From the NCBI GenBank assembly GCA_001184205.1, contig LBMP01000001.1, positions 772,001-836,000 of the forward strand: 64,000 nucleotides of DNA, written 5' to 3'. Position numbers and translations under genes: made by a program. The stretch comes from Desulfocarbo indianensis (GTDB taxonomy: Bacteria; Desulfobacterota; Desulfarculia; Desulfarculales; Desulfarculaceae). The notes under the pieces were generated by a model. It was not told the DNA's origin. It saw only the letters and a program-made list of their open reading frames with translations, and ran no database searches. Positions 40,236 to 48,991 of the stretch are shown here, in pieces (the first letter of the stretch is position 1; each line of letters begins with the position of its first letter).

Positions 40236-42671
40236 ATGAAATCATCGATATCGGGTGCGCCGGTTTTCAGCCGGGTCCGCTTTTGGCGCGGCCCTGGGGA
40301 GCAAACCGGCCTGGCGTGCCTGGGCGCGGGCGATCTCTTCCAGGGCACGGACCTCACCGCCGGCACCGAAACCGAGCTGCAAGCGGCGGTGACCGGGCCC
40401 AAGGAGGAGGTGGATCTGCCTAAAACCATTCAGGATTCCAATTTCTTCCGCAATCTGATCCGCCGGCACCGCAGGGGCGAGGCGCCGCGCAGCCTGCTCA
40501 GCGACCTGGAGCGCTTCATCAACGACAACCCGGAAAACCTGTGGGAGAATTCCTGGGTCCGCCTGCCCCGCGGCCTGGTGAACCGGTTCGCCGGCCGGGT
40601 GCTGGCCCGCGATCTCCTGGCCGACAAGTCGCGCCCGGAATTGGGCCAGCGGGCGGACGCCGGCCGCTTCCTTTATAACGAGGCCGGCCGGGAGTGGCTG
40701 CGCCTGCCGGTGAGCTATCTCCTGAAGCTCAGCCTGGCCCAGGCCCTGGGCGACCGGCCGGAGGCGCCGCGGCTCCTCCTGGAAACCGGCGCCGCCTGCC
40801 TGGAGAGTTTTTCCAGCGACAACACCTCGCCGGAGACCTGCTCCTTCTACGTGGTGGCCGGCCATGAAAGGGGCCTGGGCAAGGCAACGGCCAAGGAAAC
40901 CGCCATACGCTATCTGCTCTGCCAGTTGCTCACCCAATACGCCGAAAAAGGCCTGGGCCTGGGCGAGACCGGCCAGCGGCCCCTGGTCTATTTCGCGCCG
41001 TCCCCGCCCATCCGCCAGCGGCGGCTCAACGACTGCGTGTCGGACAGTTTCTACCGCGAGCTTTTCATGAGCCCCTGCCTTTCCGGCTGGGACCGGGGCG
41101 AGGAAAAGCACCGCTACATGCACCTGTGCCACCAGGTGCTCTCCCGCAGCCAGCTCAACGCGGTGGCCAAGCTCAAGGAGGCGGGCATCATAACCCGCAA
41201 CCTGGTGGTGCTGCCCAACACCTCCAACACCTGCCTGGCCAACAACGGCATCCACCTGAGCCTGGGCTCCCGGCGGCTGAGCGCCGCCCTGGCCGATCCG
41301 GAGTCGGGCTTCGGCGCGGCCCAGGAAAAGCACCTGGCCGACCTGGTCATCAAGGGGGTGGAGCATTTCCTGCCCCTGTTCGTGGGGGCCTATTCGGCCG
41401 CGCCCCTGCGCCTGGCCTTCAGCGATTTCCACCCCGAGCGCGCCCTGGGCTTCCTGCCCCACGAGTTGGACTTCACCCATCTGCGCATGATCTGGCGGCG
41501 CTGGAAGAAAAAGGCCAAGCTCAAGGTGCTGGGCCGGCCCATCACCCCCTTCGGCCCCCTGTGGCTGGATCGCAACCTGGCCCGGCTGCTGCGCCTGCGC
41601 GGCGACCTGGTGCCGGACTTCCGCCTGCTGGACTACCTGGCCTGCCTGCTCTCCACCGATTCGGCGCCGGGCCTGGACGGCTCCCCGGGCAACCAGGAGC
41701 GCCTGTTGGCCGATCTGGCCGAGGCCGGGGTCTTCGACTGCAAGATGGCCATGTATCTGCTTTACCGCCAGCGGGAATACGCCAAGATGGGCTTCAGCGG
41801 CTTCGAGGGCCGGCATTACAGCCTGTTCCCCAGCCTGGTCCGCGACTTGGCCCCGGCCGCCGATTTGCAGGCCCTGATCACCGCCATGTGCTATCGGCAG
41901 GCCTTAAGCGGCCGCCTGAGCCACGCCCTGATACCCGACGGGCCCGAGCTGGAAAGCGAGAGGCGGCAGATTTTCTTCGGCGCGGCGGTGGGGGTGCCCA
42001 CCTTTTTCGTGCGGGCCGACACGCCCAACCTCTATCTCAAGATGATCGTGGAGCGCTGCCGCCGGGTGCGGCCCAGCCGGCGCTATCCCGGCTATCTGCG
42101 GGTGTACAACCTGGAATACCGCCGCGCCCTCTTGGGCATGCTGCGGGAAGAAGCCGCCGATCTGAGCGAGGCGCTGGACGCCGGAGAAACCCTGCGCGAT
42201 CTGGCCGACCGCCTGGAGGACTGGCCCCGGCGCTCGGCGGCGGGGCGTCTCACCCAGGGGGTGCTGGAGGAGCTGGGCGCCCGCGATCCCCTGGCGGTGC
42301 CGGCCGAGGAATTCAACCTGGCGGCCGAGCGCTATTACCGCACCACCTTGCTTAAAGAGCACATGGGCGAGGCCCTGGACCTGGCCGCCGCCGACGTCCG
42401 CGCCCTGGAGGCCGCGCCGGAATTGGCCTTCAGCCAGCGCCGCCGCTCCCTGGAGCACGCCGCCGGCGGCAGGGGCGCGGCCGAGCTGGTGGCCGCGCTG
42501 CGGCCGCGGGTGCTGGAGCGCTCCGCCGATCAGGAAGAGCTGGGGAGCTTGATAAATCTCTTGTTGATAACCATTCAGGCCGAGACCGAGGCTTCCAACC
42601 AGGCCCTGGCCCGGCCCGTGAAGGTGAAGCGGGATCATGCAGCATTACTACATAGACAGATGCTCGGGTGA
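40236..42671 (+). CDS. Unrecognised 811-residue soluble protein, first gene of a PSD/Lgt-like operon
   Basis: I do not recognise this family. The protein is 811 residues, without signal peptide or membrane helices, mostly helical, rich in Arg/Leu. Segments that look conserved because they combine rare residues are FSSDNTSPETCSFYVVAGHE (about 193-213), LVVLPNTSNTCLANNGIHLS (about 325-345), FSDFHPERALGFLPHELDF (about 395-414) and GFEGRHYSLFPSLVRDL (about 520-536). These His/Asn/Asp/Glu-rich motifs suggest an enzyme. The ATG at 40236 has GAGGA five bases upstream; the ATG at 40224 does not. Its 3' end overlaps the PSD homologue by 35 bases, so the two are translated together, and an Lgt-like gene follows. 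Confidence 0.8.
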   Translation: MKSSISGAPVFSRVRFWRGPGEQTGLACLGAGDLFQGTDLTAGTETELQAAVTGPKEEVDLPKTIQDSNFFRNLIRRHRRGEAPRSLLSDLERFINDNPENLWENSWVRLPRGLVNRFAGRVLARDLLADKSRPELGQRADAGRFLYNEAGREWLRLPVSYLLKLSLAQALGDRPEAPRLLLETGAACLESFSSDNTSPETCSFYVVAGHERGLGKATAKETAIRYLLCQLLTQYAEKGLGLGETGQRPLVYFAPSPPIRQRRLNDCVSDSFYRELFMSPCLSGWDRGEEKHRYMHLCHQVLSRSQLNAVAKLKEAGIITRNLVVLPNTSNTCLANNGIHLSLGSRRLSAALADPESGFGAAQEKHLADLVIKGVEHFLPLFVGAYSAAPLRLAFSDFHPERALGFLPHELDFTHLRMIWRRWKKKAKLKVLGRPITPFGPLWLDRNLARLLRLRGDLVPDFRLLDYLACLLSTDSAPGLDGSPGNQERLLADLAEAGVFDCKMAMYLLYRQREYAKMGFSGFEGRHYSLFPSLVRDLAPAADLQALITAMCYRQALSGRLSHALIPDGPELESERRQIFFGAAVGVPTFFVRADTPNLYLKMIVERCRRVRPSRRYPGYLRVYNLEYRRALLGMLREEAADLSEALDAGETLRDLADRLEDWPRRSAAGRLTQGVLEELGARDPLAVPAEEFNLAAERYYRTTLLKEHMGEALDLAAADVRALEAAPELAFSQRRRSLEHAAGGRGAAELVAALRPRVLERSADQEELGSLINLLLITIQAETEASNQALARPVKVKRDHAALLHRQMLG

Positions 42672-43635
42672 GGTCAGGCGGGAGCGCCTTTTGGGCGACG
42701 GCCTGGTGGGGATCCTCTACTCGCGGGTGCGCGAACAGAGCCCCAAGCTGTTCCGGGCGCTCACCAGCCCCCGGGCCTCGGCCTGGCTGGCCCACCTGAA
42801 CTATGATTCCCTGTTGGGGGCCCGCCTGGCCGGCGCGTCCCGTTTCCTGCGCAGCCTGGGCGTGGACCCGGAGGAGCTGCGGGAGCCCCTGGAAGCGCTG
42901 GACACGCCCCGCAAGGTGTTCGAGCGCCGCATAAGGTACGAGGATTGCCGCCCCCTGGCCGGCGAGCGGGAAGTGGCCTCGCCGGCCGACGCCCGGGTGC
43001 TGGTGGGCTCCCTGCGCAAGGCCTCGGCCCTGTTCCTCAAGGAAAAATTTTTTTCCTTCGAGGAGCTTTTGGGCGAAACCAAGACCCGCTGGCTCACCGC
43101 CTTCCGCGGCGGCGATTACGCGGTCTTCCGCCTGACCCCGGAGAAATACCATTACAACCACGTGCCGGCCGCCGGCAGGGTGGTGGATCATTACGAGATC
43201 GAGGGGGCGCATCATTCCTGCAACCCCAGCGCGGTGGTGAGCCTGGTGACGCCCTTTTCCAAGAACCGGCGGGTGATCACGGTGCTGGACACCGACACCC
43301 AGGGCGGCGAGCGGGTGGGGCTGGTGGCCATGATAGAGGTGGCCGCCCTCATGATCGGCGAGATCGTGCAGTGCTACAGCCCTCAGGATTACGACCACCC
43401 CCAGCCCATAATGCCGGGCATGCTTTTGGCCAAGGGGCAGCCCAAGAGCCTGTTCCGCCCCGGCTCCAGCACGGTGGTGCTGCTTTTTCAGCCCGGCCGG
43501 GTGGGATTCAGCGAGGACCTGTTGGCCAACCAGTTGCGTCCCGGCGTGACCAGCCGCTTTTCCGCCGGCTTCGGCCGGCCCCTGGTGGAGACCGAGGTGC
43601 TGGTGCGTTCCGCCGTGGCCAGATCCTTGGCATAG
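42637..43635 (+). CDS. psd: Phosphatidylserine-decarboxylase homologue
   Basis: The 332-residue protein matches PSD family motifs: PEKYHYNHVPAAGRVVDHYEI (the substrate His region), CNPSAVVSL, NRRVITVLDT, and LFRPGSSTVVLLF, where the GSS serine undergoes self-cleavage to make the pyruvoyl group. True PSD converts phosphatidylserine to phosphatidylethanolamine. No phosphatidylserine synthase is nearby, and the operon partner is unknown, so another amino-acid-bearing substrate is possible. It starts inside the preceding gene (35-base overlap). No obvious membrane helix. Confidence 0.8.
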   Translation: MQHYYIDRCSGEVRRERLLGDGLVGILYSRVREQSPKLFRALTSPRASAWLAHLNYDSLLGARLAGASRFLRSLGVDPEELREPLEALDTPRKVFERRIRYEDCRPLAGEREVASPADARVLVGSLRKASALFLKEKFFSFEELLGETKTRWLTAFRGGDYAVFRLTPEKYHYNHVPAAGRVVDHYEIEGAHHSCNPSAVVSLVTPFSKNRRVITVLDTDTQGGERVGLVAMIEVAALMIGEIVQCYSPQDYDHPQPIMPGMLLAKGQPKSLFRPGSSTVVLLFQPGRVGFSEDLLANQLRPGVTSRFSAGFGRPLVETEVLVRSAVARSLA

Positions 43636-43654
43636 CATGCAAGAGGTATATGCG

Positions 43655-44698
43655 ATGGCAAACGAGTTGTTCCTGTTGGGGCTGGGCCTGGCGATGGCGG
43701 CTCTTTTGGCTTGGGGCTTCCGCGCGCTTCCCCAGGAGCGCTGGCAAATCTTGGCCGCCATTCCGGTCTACAAGCACGCCGACGGCGCCTGGCGCGGGGC
43801 CAATATAACCTTCTACGGCGTTTTCACGGCCAGCGCCCTTTTCGTGGCCGCCGCCCTGTTGGTGGTGATGCTGGGTTCCCTGGGCCTTTCCCTGCGGGTG
43901 GTGGGGGTGGTGCTCCTGCCGCTGGTGTCCTTGTGCACGCCGGCGGCCCGCCTGGTGGCCCGGGTGGTGGAAAAGAAAAACTACACTTTCACCGTAGCCG
44001 GGGCGTTTTTCGTGGGGCTGGTGGCCGCGCCCTGGTTGGTGATGGCGGCGGATCTGGCCCTGGGCGGCCAGGCGCAACTGCCGGTTTTGGCGGTGTGCTC
44101 CGCTCTCGGCGTGGCCTACGCATTTGGCGAGGGCCTGGGTCGCCTGGCCTGCATCAGCTTCGGCTGCTGCTATGGCAAGCCCCTGAGCCAATGCCCGCCC
44201 CGCCTGCAACGGCTTTTCGCCCGCCACAGCTTCGCCTTCAAGGGGGCCACCAAAAAGGCCGCCTATGAAAGCGGCCTGGAAGGCGCTCCCCTTTTGCCGG
44301 TGCAGGCCATCACCGCGGTCATCTATCTGGCCTGCGGCCTGGCCTGCCTGTATCTTTTCCTCTTGGGCCATTTCAGCGCCGCGCTCATGGTCTCCCTGGC
44401 CGTCACCCAGGGCTGGCGGGTTTGGAGCGAATTTTTCCGGGCGGATCACCGCGGCGGCGGCCGCCTGACGGCTTATCAATGGATGTCCTTGATCTCGGTG
44501 GCCTACGCGGGCCTGATGGCGCTGTGGCTGCCCGACCGGGCGGCGACTCCCTCCCTGGTGTCCGGCTTGTCGCTCCTGTGGGACCCCTGGGTTCTCATCA
44601 TGCTGCAGGCCCTGTGGGTGACGGTGCTCATCTACACCGGCCGCAGCAAGGTCACCGCCTCCACCATTTCCTTCAAGGTCCTGCAGGACCGCATCTGA
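43655..44698 (+). CDS. Lgt-like integral membrane protein (prolipoprotein diacylglyceryl transferase family)
   Basis: A 347-residue protein with about eight hydrophobic helices. It has the Lgt-like signature GEGLGRLACISFGCCYGKPLS and a later EFFRADHRGGGRLTAYQWMSL, resembling the R-x-G / E-x-R-x-D regions of Lgt homologues that carry GCCYG. The canonical Lgt moves diacylglycerol from phosphatidylglycerol to a lipoprotein cysteine. Whether it is catalytic on proteins here is unclear. The ATG at 43655 is used because AAGAGG lies eight bases upstream; the ATG at 43637 would give a short hydrophilic extension. It follows the PSD homologue by 19 bases. Confidence 0.75.
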   Translation: MANELFLLGLGLAMAALLAWGFRALPQERWQILAAIPVYKHADGAWRGANITFYGVFTASALFVAAALLVVMLGSLGLSLRVVGVVLLPLVSLCTPAARLVARVVEKKNYTFTVAGAFFVGLVAAPWLVMAADLALGGQAQLPVLAVCSALGVAYAFGEGLGRLACISFGCCYGKPLSQCPPRLQRLFARHSFAFKGATKKAAYESGLEGAPLLPVQAITAVIYLACGLACLYLFLLGHFSAALMVSLAVTQGWRVWSEFFRADHRGGGRLTAYQWMSLISVAYAGLMALWLPDRAATPSLVSGLSLLWDPWVLIMLQALWVTVLIYTGRSKVTASTISFKVLQDRI

Positions 44699-44764
44699 CC
44701 GCCGCCCACGCCGAGCCCGCGCCCCGGCTGGTAGTAACTAGTTCCGGGGTATGGGATTTTAAGG

Positions 44765-44804
44765 CCGGTTCGGTTACACTATCTGATAGTATTGGGTGAA
44801 CCGG
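44765..44804. promoter_or_regulatory. Nested inverted repeat upstream of the CheW-CZB gene
   Basis: Outer arms CCGGTTC (44765-44771) and GAACCGG (44798-44804) enclose an inner ACTAT-CTG-ATAGT palindrome (44778-44790). It lies 27 bases before the ATG at 44832. It may be an operator or a structured 5' leader. Confidence 0.4.
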
Positions 44805-44831
44805 TAACCCCAGCCATGAGGCCGACGGTTT

Positions 44832-45677
44832 ATGACCAGCGATATAGCGACGGATTTTCCCTGGGTAATCTTTCGCCTTAAAGAACAGCGCCTGGCACTT
44901 TCTTCCGTTGACGTGCAGGAGATGCTGGCCCTGCCCAAGGTGACAGCCGTGCCCAACGCCCCTGACCATGTCAGGGGCATGATTAATTTGCGCGGGTCGG
45001 TGATGCCCCTCTTGGACTTGCGCCGCCGCCTCGGCTTTCCTTCCTCCCTGGAGGAGATGGAGGAGTTGGTCGAGCTGTTGGTGCAGCGCGAGGAGGATCA
45101 TAAGAACTACCTGTCCGAGCTGGAATCATCGGTGCGCGACCGCCGCAAATTCACCCTGACCACGGACCACGCCAAATGCGCTTTCGGCCAGTGGTACCAG
45201 TCCTTCAATTCCGACAACCTGGAACTTATGGGCATCCTCCTGCAGTTCGACCGGCCTCACCAGCGCATCCACCAGATCGCCAACGAGGTTGATCTTCTCA
45301 GCAGTCAGGGCCAATTCGACCAGGCCTACGCCCTGATCCAGCAAACCAGGGACGGGGCCTTGGACCGCATGGTGCAGCTTTTCTCCGAGGTGCGTTCGGC
45401 CATCCGCCGCACCCACCGCGAAATCGCCATGGTGGTGGAAAGAAACGGCGAGAACGTGGCCCTGGCCGTGGACCAGGTGGAAGCGGTGGAGATGCTTTCG
45501 CCGGGCACGGTGGAGCAGGTGCCTTCCGGCTTCGGCGCCATCGACGATCGGCTCATAGCCATGGTGGGCCGCCGGGAGGAAGACGACGAGATGGTGCTGA
45601 TCCTGGACATAGCCGCCCTCTTGGAAGAAGGGGCCAATCTGGCCCAAGGCGGGCTTCTGGACAGCCAGACCGGCTGA
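44832..45677 (+). CDS. CheW adaptor with inserted CZB zinc-sensor domain
   Basis: About 281 residues. The CheW fold is split: residues 1-70 (FPWVIFRLKEQRLALSSVDV, VRGMINLRGSVMPLLDLRRR) and 195-275 (AIDDRLIAMVGRREEDDEMV, ILDIAALL). Between them is a CZB-like helical bundle: His in REEDHKNYLSELE, DHAKCAFGQWYQSF with Cys and the G-x-W-Y pair, and RPHQRIHQIA with two His, the zinc-binding set (H...C...H...H) of chemoreceptor zinc-binding domains. It would link zinc or oxidant sensing by the Cys to CheA array signalling. The gene is alone; a soluble MCP is encoded about 2 kb downstream. Confidence 0.8.
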   Translation: MTSDIATDFPWVIFRLKEQRLALSSVDVQEMLALPKVTAVPNAPDHVRGMINLRGSVMPLLDLRRRLGFPSSLEEMEELVELLVQREEDHKNYLSELESSVRDRRKFTLTTDHAKCAFGQWYQSFNSDNLELMGILLQFDRPHQRIHQIANEVDLLSSQGQFDQAYALIQQTRDGALDRMVQLFSEVRSAIRRTHREIAMVVERNGENVALAVDQVEAVEMLSPGTVEQVPSGFGAIDDRLIAMVGRREEDDEMVLILDIAALLEEGANLAQGGLLDSQTG

Positions 45678-45693
45678 GCCTGACCGGATCGCT

Positions 45694-45711
45694 GCGCGCC
45701 TAAAGGCGCGC
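45694..45711 (+). terminator. Hairpin after the CheW-CZB gene
   Basis: GCGCGCC-TAAA-GGCGCGC forms a 7-bp GC stem 17 bases after the stop. The T-run is absent, so termination efficiency is uncertain. Confidence 0.5.
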
Positions 45712-45757
45712 GCAGATTGGGGCGGCCATGGGGCCGGCCAAAGCGCTGCAAACAAAA

Positions 45758-45781
45758 GGCGCTCCCGAAGCGGGGAGCGCC
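45758..45781 (-). terminator. Intrinsic terminator of the PEP-CTERM gene
   Basis: GGCGCTCCC / GGGAGCGCC stem with a six-base loop, followed on the minus strand by TTTTGTTT. It lies 25 bases past the stop codon. Confidence 0.8.
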
Positions 45782-45806
45782 TTCAACGTTGTAAGGCTGG
45801 GCTGGT

Positions 45807-46610
45807 TCAGGCCGCGCGCCGCCTGCGCCAGCCGGCAAAGGCCCCGCCCGCGCCCAGGGCCGAAGCCAGGAGCAGCATGCTGGCCGGCTCCGGCGTGGCC
45901 TGCGCCCCGGAGAGGCTGCCTTCGCCGCGCAGATGCATTTGGGGCGGGTGGTTCTTGTCGCTGTTGAGCCCGGACAAAAGGGTGTGATTGGGCGAGCTGT
46001 CGTGATCCTGGAGGGTCCAGGAAAAGGCCAGCGCATCAGAGCCCAGGGCGCCTGCCATGTCGCCGGTTATCTGACCGATCAAGGTGATCTTGCCCACGCC
46101 GTCGCTGTCGTCCCCGAAAAGGATGTCGGTGAGGGTGAGGGCGCCGCCGTAGGAGGCGTCGTACTCGTCCTGGCTGATCCGCCCCCAGCTTTGCGGCATG
46201 CTGGTGTAGAGGTTCACGCCCAGTTGATAGCCGCCGTCCAGGTGGTAATTGCCCACCTGCAGGGGCTGGTAGTTGTTGGGATCGCCGAAGATGGCGTCGT
46301 ACAGGTTGAAATTATCCACCCACAGGTAGGAGCCGTCGTAGGTTCCCCCCTCCAGGCGCTGCCAGCCGCTGGCGAACCAGCCGCGGCCCTGGTACTGGCC
46401 CCATTGGTTGCCGTGGCCGCCGGTGGAGCCGCCCTGGGGATCGCCGCTGAAAAAGGCGCCGCCGTTGAAGGCGCCGCCGTCCACCACCGCGTCCCAGTTG
46501 CCGCCGCTGTTCCAGTGGCCGAAGCTTATGACGCTGGCCGCGGCCGGCCCCGTAAAAGCCAAAGCCAAGGCGGCGCCCAAAGCGCATAATATTAAAATCC
46601 TCCTGGCCAT
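45807..46610 (-). CDS. PEP-CTERM sorting-domain secreted protein
   Basis: A 267-residue exported protein: signal peptide (LILCALGAALALAFTGPAAA), a Gly/Asn-rich beta-like body (FGHWNSGGNWDAVVDGGAF...), and a C-terminal PEP-CTERM module: TPEPASM, a hydrophobic helix (LLLASALGAGGAFAGW), then RRRRAA. Such proteins are sorted by an exosortase (EpsH) and tied to exopolysaccharide; none of that machinery is in this window. AAGGAAA is six bases before the ATG. Own promoter and terminator indicate a monocistronic unit. Confidence 0.85.
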   Translation of the reverse strand: MARRILILCALGAALALAFTGPAAASVISFGHWNSGGNWDAVVDGGAFNGGAFFSGDPQGGSTGGHGNQWGQYQGRGWFASGWQRLEGGTYDGSYLWVDNFNLYDAIFGDPNNYQPLQVGNYHLDGGYQLGVNLYTSMPQSWGRISQDEYDASYGGALTLTDILFGDDSDGVGKITLIGQITGDMAGALGSDALAFSWTLQDHDSSPNHTLLSGLNSDKNHPPQMHLRGEGSLSGAQATPEPASMLLLASALGAGGAFAGWRRRRAA

Positions 46611-46661
46611 ATCGCTTTCCTTTCCCCAAGAAGGCGCCCGGCAGGAGGGCTGTTACACTAT

Positions 46662-46690
46662 AATATAAGACACGAAACAGGAGCGGGCAA
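46662..46690 (-). promoter_or_regulatory. Sigma-70-type promoter for the PEP-CTERM gene
   Basis: On the minus strand TTGCCC and TATATT with exactly 17 bases between. It lies about 50 bases before the start codon. Confidence 0.5.
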
Positions 46691-46814
46691 GTCAGGAATA
46701 ATTGTAAAAATTGGAAAATCTCTGCGCAACGGGTTTGCCAAGGCGGCCGCAAAAGAGCACCATAAATAGAGAATTAAACCAAAGCCGCCGTAAACCTCGC
46801 TTGGAGAGCATGAC

Positions 46815-47351
46815 ATGGAACAGCAAGAGATTCTGGACTATATCCGCGCCGAGGTGAAAAAGGAACTGGCCGCGCAAGGGCCGCCCGACGCCCGGGCCAT
46901 GACCATCATCGCCTCCAAGGGCACCCTGGACATGGCCTATCCGGTCTTGATCCTGGCCACCACCGGCGCGGCCATGGATTTGGAAACCAGCGTGTTCTTC
47001 ACTTTCTACGGCCTGGAGATTCTCCGCAAGGACCGCTACGCCAACCTCAAGGTGGCGCCCATCGCCAACCCGGCCATGCCGGTGCCGGTGCCCAACATCA
47101 TAGGCATGCTGCCCGGCATGACCGCCATGGCCACCGGCATGATGAATTCCTGGATGAAAAAGGTGAACGTGCCCACCATACCCGAGCTGATCGAGGCGGC
47201 GCTTGAATCAGATGTAAAATTGATAGCTTGTCAAATGACCATGGACGTCATGGGCATCGAGAAGAATCAGCTCATAGACGGCGTCGAGTTCGGCGGGGCG
47301 GCCACCTACCTGGGCCGGGCGGCCAAGGCTCAAATAAATCTGTTCGTATGA
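46815..47351 (+). CDS. DsrE/DsrF-family protein (DsrE2 type)
   Basis: The 178-residue protein begins with a short helix and then the DsrE-like fold: AMTIIASKGTLDMAYPVLILATTGAAMD, VFFTFYGLEIL, and LIACQMTMDVMGI with the conserved reactive Cys. DsrE2 proteins pass sulfane sulfur or act as membrane-associated sulfur carriers beside rhodanese/TusA. GGAGAG lies six bases upstream. It is monocistronic, ending in a 17-bp hairpin. Confidence 0.85.
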   Translation: MEQQEILDYIRAEVKKELAAQGPPDARAMTIIASKGTLDMAYPVLILATTGAAMDLETSVFFTFYGLEILRKDRYANLKVAPIANPAMPVPVPNIIGMLPGMTAMATGMMNSWMKKVNVPTIPELIEAALESDVKLIACQMTMDVMGIEKNQLIDGVEFGGAATYLGRAAKAQINLFV

Positions 47352-47352
47352 C

Positions 47353-47396
47353 GGCCAAGGGCAAGGGGCCTTGATTTTAGCCCCTTGCCCTTGGCC
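47353..47396 (+). terminator. Long hairpin after DsrE2
   Basis: A perfect 17-bp stem with a ten-base loop begins two bases after the DsrE2 stop. No T-run follows; it may terminate or stabilise the mRNA. Confidence 0.65.
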
Positions 47397-47680
47397 AAGC
47401 GCGCAGAGGCCGGCGGCCCATACCGCGCCGGATGCCAGCCAAGCGGCCTTCCCAAACGCCACAAAACCGACAAAAATACAATTTTGTAGGATAGATCGCG
47501 GATAATCCCACCTTCCGGTAGGGCCCTCGGCCGGGTTTTGCGTAAAATTAATAACCATAACAACAAGTTGCGCAATAGCACACCTGGCACCCTCTTTGCT
47601 CAGTAAAAAGGCGCGGACCACAACCAGCCACATTCTCCCTGGGATCGCCTTTACAGCAACTTCAGCCGGAAGCGTGCCCC
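47397..47680. other. Intergenic upstream of the soluble MCP gene
   Basis: About 280 bases, partly AT-rich (47465-47570), with a small TTGCGCAA palindrome near 47570. No promoter pair or gene is convincing. Confidence 0.4.
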
Positions 47681-48976
47681 ATGCTGTCCAAATTTCTGGC
47701 TCCCGAAAAAGTCCTCGTCCCCTTGCGGGCCATGACCTCCTCCCGCTGGGACCTCACCACCCAATTGCCCCAGCCCCGCCTGGGGCCCTTGAAGCTGTTC
47801 GTGGGCCTGGTCAACCAGCTTTTGGGCCGCTGCAAGGAAACCGTGGGCAGCATCGCCCGCGCGGCGGTGGACCTCTCCAAGGTGGCGCCCGAGTTGACCG
47901 GCACCTCCCAGACCCTGGCCGCGAGCGCCAAGGACCAGGAGGGTAGCGCGGCCAGCATCGCCCAGGCCAGCCGCGAGCTGGAGGAGCTGGTGCGGGAGGT
48001 AAGCGACGGCACCCAGGAGGCCCGCGACCGCAGCCAGGAGGTGGCCCGGCTCACCCAGGACCTGCACGCCGGTTCGCGGGATATCGGCTCGGTCATGAAG
48101 CTCATCGCCGGGGTGGCCACCCAGACCAGGCTCTTGAGCTTAAACGCCGCGGTGGAGGCGGCCAGGGCCGGGGAGCACGGCGCGGGTTTCGCCGTGGTGG
48201 CCAGCGAGGTGCAGCGCCTGGCCGACGAAACCATGGAAGCCACCGGGCGGGTGGCGGAAATCCTGGAGGGCATCAGCCAATGCGTGGCGGGCCTGGTGGA
48301 GGCCGTGGGCGACGGCCGGAATCAGAGCGGCCTGGGCGGGATCATGGAGAGCATCGCCAGCCAGGGCCTGCGGCAGAGGGAGATGGTCCGCCAGGTGGCC
48401 GAGGGCATCGACGGGGTGGCCGCCGGCGCCACCCAGCAGGCGGCCAGCGCGGCCGATCTCTCCCGCCTGGCCGGCAGCCTGCGCCAGGGCTGCGATGACT
48501 TGCTGCTGGCGGTGGGGGTGTTTCGCCTGGACGCCCACCGGCGGGCGGCCCAGGTGGTGCGCCAGTGCCTGCGGAGTCCGGAGGTGCGCGGCATGCAGCG
48601 CCCGCGCCTGGAAGGCTTCCTGCGCGACCTGGTGCGGCGGCACGGCTTTTTCGAACTGGCCTACGTGACCGACGCCCGCGGCAGGCAGGTCACGGCCAAT
48701 ATCGGCCGCGCCGGGGTTCCCGGCGTGGGCGGGCACGCCCTGGGCCGCGACTGGTCGGCCAGGCCCTGGTTCCGCGGGGCCATGCAGGGGGGAGACATCT
48801 ACGCCTCCGACATCTATCGGTCGGTGGCCACGGACAATTTTTGCTTCACCATTTCGGGGCGCATCATGAGCGGCCAGGGCCGGCCGCTGGGAGTGCTGGC
48901 GGCGGACGTGCAGTTCGGCGATTTGATGAACCGGGGCAACGGGGATGGAACCCCCCTGCTGCCGGAGAAAAGCTAG
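47681..48976 (+). CDS. Soluble methyl-accepting chemotaxis-type protein with C-terminal Cache-like sensor
   Basis: A 431-residue protein without membrane helices. The MCP signalling hairpin is N-terminal to central: coiled coil from about 45, tip LSLNAAVEAARAGEHGAGFAVVASEV (about 148-173). The C-terminal part (about 305-425) resembles a PDC/Cache half-sensor: GFFELAYVTDARGRQVTANI, SARPWFRGAMQGGDIYASDIY, and LGVLAADVQFGDLM. Sensor after signalling domain is the reverse of normal. It may sense an intracellular ligand and signal to CheA arrays, perhaps with the CheW-CZB protein. GGAAG lies ten bases before the ATG. Confidence 0.8.
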   Translation: MLSKFLAPEKVLVPLRAMTSSRWDLTTQLPQPRLGPLKLFVGLVNQLLGRCKETVGSIARAAVDLSKVAPELTGTSQTLAASAKDQEGSAASIAQASRELEELVREVSDGTQEARDRSQEVARLTQDLHAGSRDIGSVMKLIAGVATQTRLLSLNAAVEAARAGEHGAGFAVVASEVQRLADETMEATGRVAEILEGISQCVAGLVEAVGDGRNQSGLGGIMESIASQGLRQREMVRQVAEGIDGVAAGATQQAASAADLSRLAGSLRQGCDDLLLAVGVFRLDAHRRAAQVVRQCLRSPEVRGMQRPRLEGFLRDLVRRHGFFELAYVTDARGRQVTANIGRAGVPGVGGHALGRDWSARPWFRGAMQGGDIYASDIYRSVATDNFCFTISGRIMSGQGRPLGVLAADVQFGDLMNRGNGDGTPLLPEKS

Positions 48977-48991
48977 GTCGACGGAAATTAA

